In this document: one piece after another, positions 61,229 through 64,000 of the stretch
How positions within the stretch are numbered: position 1 is the stretch's first letter
Layout of the letters: each line of letters opens with the position of its first letter
Assembly (NCBI GenBank): GCA_017517815.1
Contig: JAFWYA010000030.1
Span: forward strand, 3,896-67,895
DNA: 64,000 bases
Reading direction: 5' to 3'
Source: Clostridia bacterium
GTDB lineage: Bacteria > Bacillota_A > Clostridia > Christensenellales > Aristaeellaceae
Notes under the pieces: model-generated
What the model was told of the DNA's origin: nothing
The model's database searches: none
The model's input: only the letters and a program-made list of their open reading frames with translations
Translations under genes and position numbers: made by a program

Positions 61229-62506
61229 ATGAAAGTACTGGTCGTTGGCGGCGGCGGACGCGAGCACGCCATTATCAAAAAGCTGAAAGAAAACAAGCAG
61301 GTTGAAACGGTCTATGCTGTTCCCGGCAACGGCGGCATTGCCGAAGACGCCGTGTGCGTGCCGGAGATCGGCGCGAAGGAGCTGGATAAGATCGTCACTT
61401 TTGCCAAGGAAAAGGCCGTGGATTTTGTGGTGGTTGCGCCGGACGATCCGCTGGCACTTGGCTGTGTGGACAGGCTGCACGACGCGGGCATTCCCTGCTT
61501 TGGCCCGGATGCCAAGGCTGCCCGCATCGAGTCCAGCAAGGTCTTTTCCAAGAATCTGATGAAGAAGTACGGCATTCCCACTGCCAAATACGAGGTGTTT
61601 TCCAAGCCCGCTGAGGCGCTGGACTATCTCAAGGCTGCCGATTATCCGATCGTCATCAAGGCGGATGGTCTGGCGCTGGGCAAGGGCGTGCTGATTCCCA
61701 CCAACTATGAAGAAGCTGAAGACGCCATCAAGTCCATCATGGAGGACAAGGTGTTTGGCGCTTCCGGCAACGAAGTGGTCATTGAGGAGTTCCTCACCGG
61801 CCCCGAAGTGAGCGTGCTGGCCTTTACCGACGGTACTGCCATTGCGCCCATGGTTTCTTCCATGGATCACAAGCGCGCCGGCGACGGCGATACGGGCCTC
61901 AACACGGGCGGAATGGGCACCATCGCGCCCAACCCGTACTATACAGCCGATGTGGCGAAAACCTGTATGGAAGAGATCTTCCTGCCGACGCTCGCAGCCA
62001 TGCGCGCCGAGGGCTGCCCCTTCAAGGGCTGCCTGTACTTCGGATTGATGATCACGCCTAACGGCCCCAGGGTGATCGAATACAACTGCCGCTTCGGCGA
62101 TCCCGAAACGCAGGTCGTGCTGCCGCTGCTCAAAACCGATCTGCTGACCATCATGCAGGCGGTGGAAAATGAAACGCTCGCCGATGTGGATGTGCAATGG
62201 GCCGACGGCGCTGCCGCCTGCGTCATTCTGGCATCCGGCGGTTATCCGGGCAGCTATGCCAAGGGGAAGAAAATCACCATTCTCGAACTTCCGCAGGACG
62301 TTATCTGCTATCATGCCGGCGATAAGCTGACGGATGACGCGCTCGTCACCAACGGCGGACGTGTGCTGGGCATTACCGCAACCGCACCCGCGCTCAAACA
62401 GGCGCTGGAAAAAGCGTATACTGCTGCCGAAACCATTGAATTTGAAGGAAAATACATGCGTCATGACATCGGTCAGCGCGCGCTTGCCGTACTGGAGGAG
62501 AAATAA
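61229..62506 (+). CDS. purD: Phosphoribosylamine--glycine ligase, PurD
   Basis: A 425-residue ATP-grasp enzyme making GAR from phosphoribosylamine, glycine and ATP. Motifs: VLVVGGGGREHAI at 3-15, YAVPGNGGIAEDAV near 31, IKADGLALGKGV near 145, EEFLTGPEVSVLAFTDG near 186 and NTGGMGTIAP near 222, with the metal site EYNCRFGDPETQV near 282. CGGAGG before the ATG. It follows the palindromic element and overlaps purL by one base (TAATG). Confidence 0.96.
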   Translation: MKVLVVGGGGREHAIIKKLKENKQVETVYAVPGNGGIAEDAVCVPEIGAKELDKIVTFAKEKAVDFVVVAPDDPLALGCVDRLHDAGIPCFGPDAKAARIESSKVFSKNLMKKYGIPTAKYEVFSKPAEALDYLKAADYPIVIKADGLALGKGVLIPTNYEEAEDAIKSIMEDKVFGASGNEVVIEEFLTGPEVSVLAFTDGTAIAPMVSSMDHKRAGDGDTGLNTGGMGTIAPNPYYTADVAKTCMEEIFLPTLAAMRAEGCPFKGCLYFGLMITPNGPRVIEYNCRFGDPETQVVLPLLKTDLLTIMQAVENETLADVDVQWADGAAACVILASGGYPGSYAKGKKITILELPQDVICYHAGDKLTDDALVTNGGRVLGITATAPALKQALEKAYTAAETIEFEGKYMRHDIGQRALAVLEEK

Positions 62507-64000
62507 TGGTCCATCGAATTTACGTTGAGAAAAAGGAAGCCCTGCGGCAGGAGGCCGCTTCCATCAAGAGCGAGCTTTGCTCCGTGCTGGGCATTGCCGG
62601 TTTGACCGGCGTGCGCCTGATCAATCGCTATGATGTGGAACTGGCGGACGAAGCTGTATTTGAGCGCGCCGTTCAGACGGTTTTTTCCGAGCCGCAGGTG
62701 GATAACGCCACTGCCGCTTTGCCCGAGGGCGACTACATTGCCTTTGCCGTGGAACCCCTGCCCGGTCAGTTTGACCAGCGCGCCGATTCTGCCAGCCAGT
62801 GCATTCAGCTCATGACGCAGGGCGACCGTCCTGCCGTGCGCACGGCCAAGGTGTATCTGCTCTCCGGCGAACTGTCCGAGAGCGATGTGGAAAAGATCAA
62901 GCGCTACGTCATCAACCCCGTCGAATGCCGCGAGGCCAGCCTTGCGCCCGTGGATACCCTGAAGGTGGAATACGCGCTGCCCACCACTGTGGACACCATC
63001 ACCGGCTTCATCGGTCTGGATGATGAAGGGCTGTCTGCTCTGCTGGACAAGCTGGGCCTGGCCATGGATCTGGACGACCTCAAGTTCCTGCAGGCATACT
63101 TCCGCGACGACGAGCACCGCGATCCCACCATCACCGAGGTTCGCGTGGTGGATACCTACTGGTCGGACCATTGCCGTCACACCACCTTCTCCACCCATCT
63201 GGAGAACATTGAAATCCACGACGAGGCCGTCCGCGCTGCCTATGAGCGCTATCTGGCCTCCCGCGTGGAAGTGTACGGCGAGGAAAAGGCGGCCGCCCGT
63301 CCGCAGACCCTGATGGACATTGCTACCATCGGCGCCAAGACCCTCAAAAAGCGCGGCCTGCTGCCTGAGCTGGACGAGAGCGAGGAGATCAATGCCTGCT
63401 CCATCCATGTGACGGCCACCGTCAACGGCGAAGAGCAGGACTGGCTGCTGATGTTCAAGAACGAAACCCACAACCATCCCACTGAAATCGAGCCCTTCGG
63501 CGGCGCGGCCACCTGTATCGGCGGCTGCATCCGCGACCCGCTCTCCGGCCGCGCCTATGTCCATCAGGCCATGCGCGTGACCGGCGGCGCTGATCCCCGC
63601 GTTCCTTATGAGCAGACGCTGGCCGGCAAGCTGCCCCAGCGCAAGCTGGCGCAGACCGCTGCGGCTGGTTATTCCTCCTATGGCAACCAGATCGGTCTGG
63701 CCACCGGTCATGTGGCCGAGCTGTATCACGACGGCTATCTGGCCAAGCGTCTGGAGTGCGGCGCTGTTGTGGCTGCTGCGCCTGCTTACAATGTGCGCCG
63801 TGAGTGTCCTGCCCCCGGCGATATCATCATCCTGCTGGGCGGCCGTACCGGCCGTGACGGCATCGGCGGCGCAACCGGCTCCTCCAAGAGCCACAACATG
63901 AAATCCCTGACCACGATGGCTTCTGAAGTTCAGAAGGGTAACGCCCCCGAAGAGCGCAAGATTCAGCGCCTGTTCCGTGACGCGAATGTGACCCGGCTGA
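62506..64000 (+). CDS. purL: Phosphoribosylformylglycinamidine synthase, large single-chain PurL (3' end outside window)
   Basis: The frame opens at ATG 62506 (GGAGGAG upstream) and runs to the window edge without a stop, giving the first 498 residues. It shows the PurL start VHRIYVEKKEALRQEA, the linker SDHCRHTTFST near 220, and the first ATPase domain with MFKNETHNHPTEIEPFGGAATCIGG near 318, which is typical of the about 1200-residue form carrying its own glutaminase. No separate purS or purQ is seen before it, in agreement. Stop-codon overlap with purD couples translation. Confidence 0.93.
   Translation, partial: MVHRIYVEKKEALRQEAASIKSELCSVLGIAGLTGVRLINRYDVELADEAVFERAVQTVFSEPQVDNATAALPEGDYIAFAVEPLPGQFDQRADSASQCIQLMTQGDRPAVRTAKVYLLSGELSESDVEKIKRYVINPVECREASLAPVDTLKVEYALPTTVDTITGFIGLDDEGLSALLDKLGLAMDLDDLKFLQAYFRDDEHRDPTITEVRVVDTYWSDHCRHTTFSTHLENIEIHDEAVRAAYERYLASRVEVYGEEKAAARPQTLMDIATIGAKTLKKRGLLPELDESEEINACSIHVTATVNGEEQDWLLMFKNETHNHPTEIEPFGGAATCIGGCIRDPLSGRAYVHQAMRVTGGADPRVPYEQTLAGKLPQRKLAQTAAAGYSSYGNQIGLATGHVAELYHDGYLAKRLECGAVVAAAPAYNVRRECPAPGDIIILLGGRTGRDGIGGATGSSKSHNMKSLTTMASEVQKGNAPEERKIQRLFRDANVTRL

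Noticed and set aside
1..64000. CRISPR arrays, rRNA genes, intact tRNA genes, transposase genes and prophage modules
   Set aside because: No regularly spaced repeats, rRNA signatures, complete tRNA, transposase or phage structural genes were seen; the only mobile-DNA traces are the tRNA-Thr scars and the palindromic element.

Overview
The window is chromosomal DNA from a bacterium of the Firmicutes (Bacillota), most likely a gut-associated member of the class Clostridia. The evidence is AGGAGG ribosome-binding sites, TTGACA/TATAAT promoters, hairpin/T-tract terminators, AraC-type response regulators paired with YesM-like kinases, an LPxTG surface protein with Cna-B repeats, and a Clostridia-style purine operon next to fhs. 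Base composition is moderately GC-rich, with clearly AT-richer patches in the polysaccharide genes and in the 4.6-6.9 kb scar region. I cannot name a genus.

Layout. (1) 1-5.2 kb: the end of a cell-surface polysaccharide locus (glycosyltransferase, pyruvyl transferase plus its iron-sulfur partner, Wzx flippase, broken acyltransferase). (2) 5.2-6.9 kb: a small AT-rich accessory segment bracketed by two decayed 3' halves of a tRNA-Thr(GGU) gene, each followed by a copy of the same terminator. It holds a small hypothetical gene, a broken DUF4160 gene and an S51-type peptidase. (3) 7.0-14.5 kb: a ferric-type ABC importer (binding protein, ATPase, fused double permease), then a YesM/YesN-type two-component system and an SGNH hydrolase. 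(4) 14.5-25.0 kb: a penicillin-binding/beta-lactamase-fold hydrolase, a DUF1349 protein, an MBL-fold enzyme, a large unclassified putative glycosidase, an HTH regulator fused to a desulfoferrodoxin-like domain, an exported flavin reductase with its downstream TetR regulator, a MATE exporter and small secreted proteins. (5) 25.1-38.9 kb: a second polysaccharide operon with initiating phosphoglycosyltransferase, six or more glycosyltransferase-like proteins, a flippase, a multi-membrane-span protein and the gmd/fcl/manC genes that make GDP-L-fucose. (6) 38.9-50.3 kb: a membrane-bound HTH protein, a hemolysin-III family protein, a LacI repressor, a GtrB-like transferase, glutamyl-Q tRNA(Asp) synthetase and a 1392-residue wall-anchored adhesin. 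(7) 50.6-54.6 kb: a tandem glycine riboswitch in front of a decayed amino-acid:sodium symporter, then fhs with a ZTP riboswitch. (8) 54.6-64 kb: the purine operon purE-purC-purF-purM-purN-purO-(AICAR transformylase)-purD-purL, running off the right edge.

How it fits together: fhs makes the 10-formyl-THF precursor used by purN and the AICAR transformylase, and its ZTP riboswitch reads the alarmone that accumulates when formyl-folate is short. The purine operon splits the usual bifunctional PurH into two genes, and its PurF-like protein lacks the glutaminase cysteine. The two polysaccharide loci and the LPxTG adhesin point to an elaborately decorated cell surface.

The points most worth following up are the HTH-desulfoferrodoxin fusion and its operator, the cysteine-less PurF, the orphaned glycine riboswitch, the tRNA-Thr scars, the apparently leaderless TetR gene and the nested palindromic element inside the purine operon.
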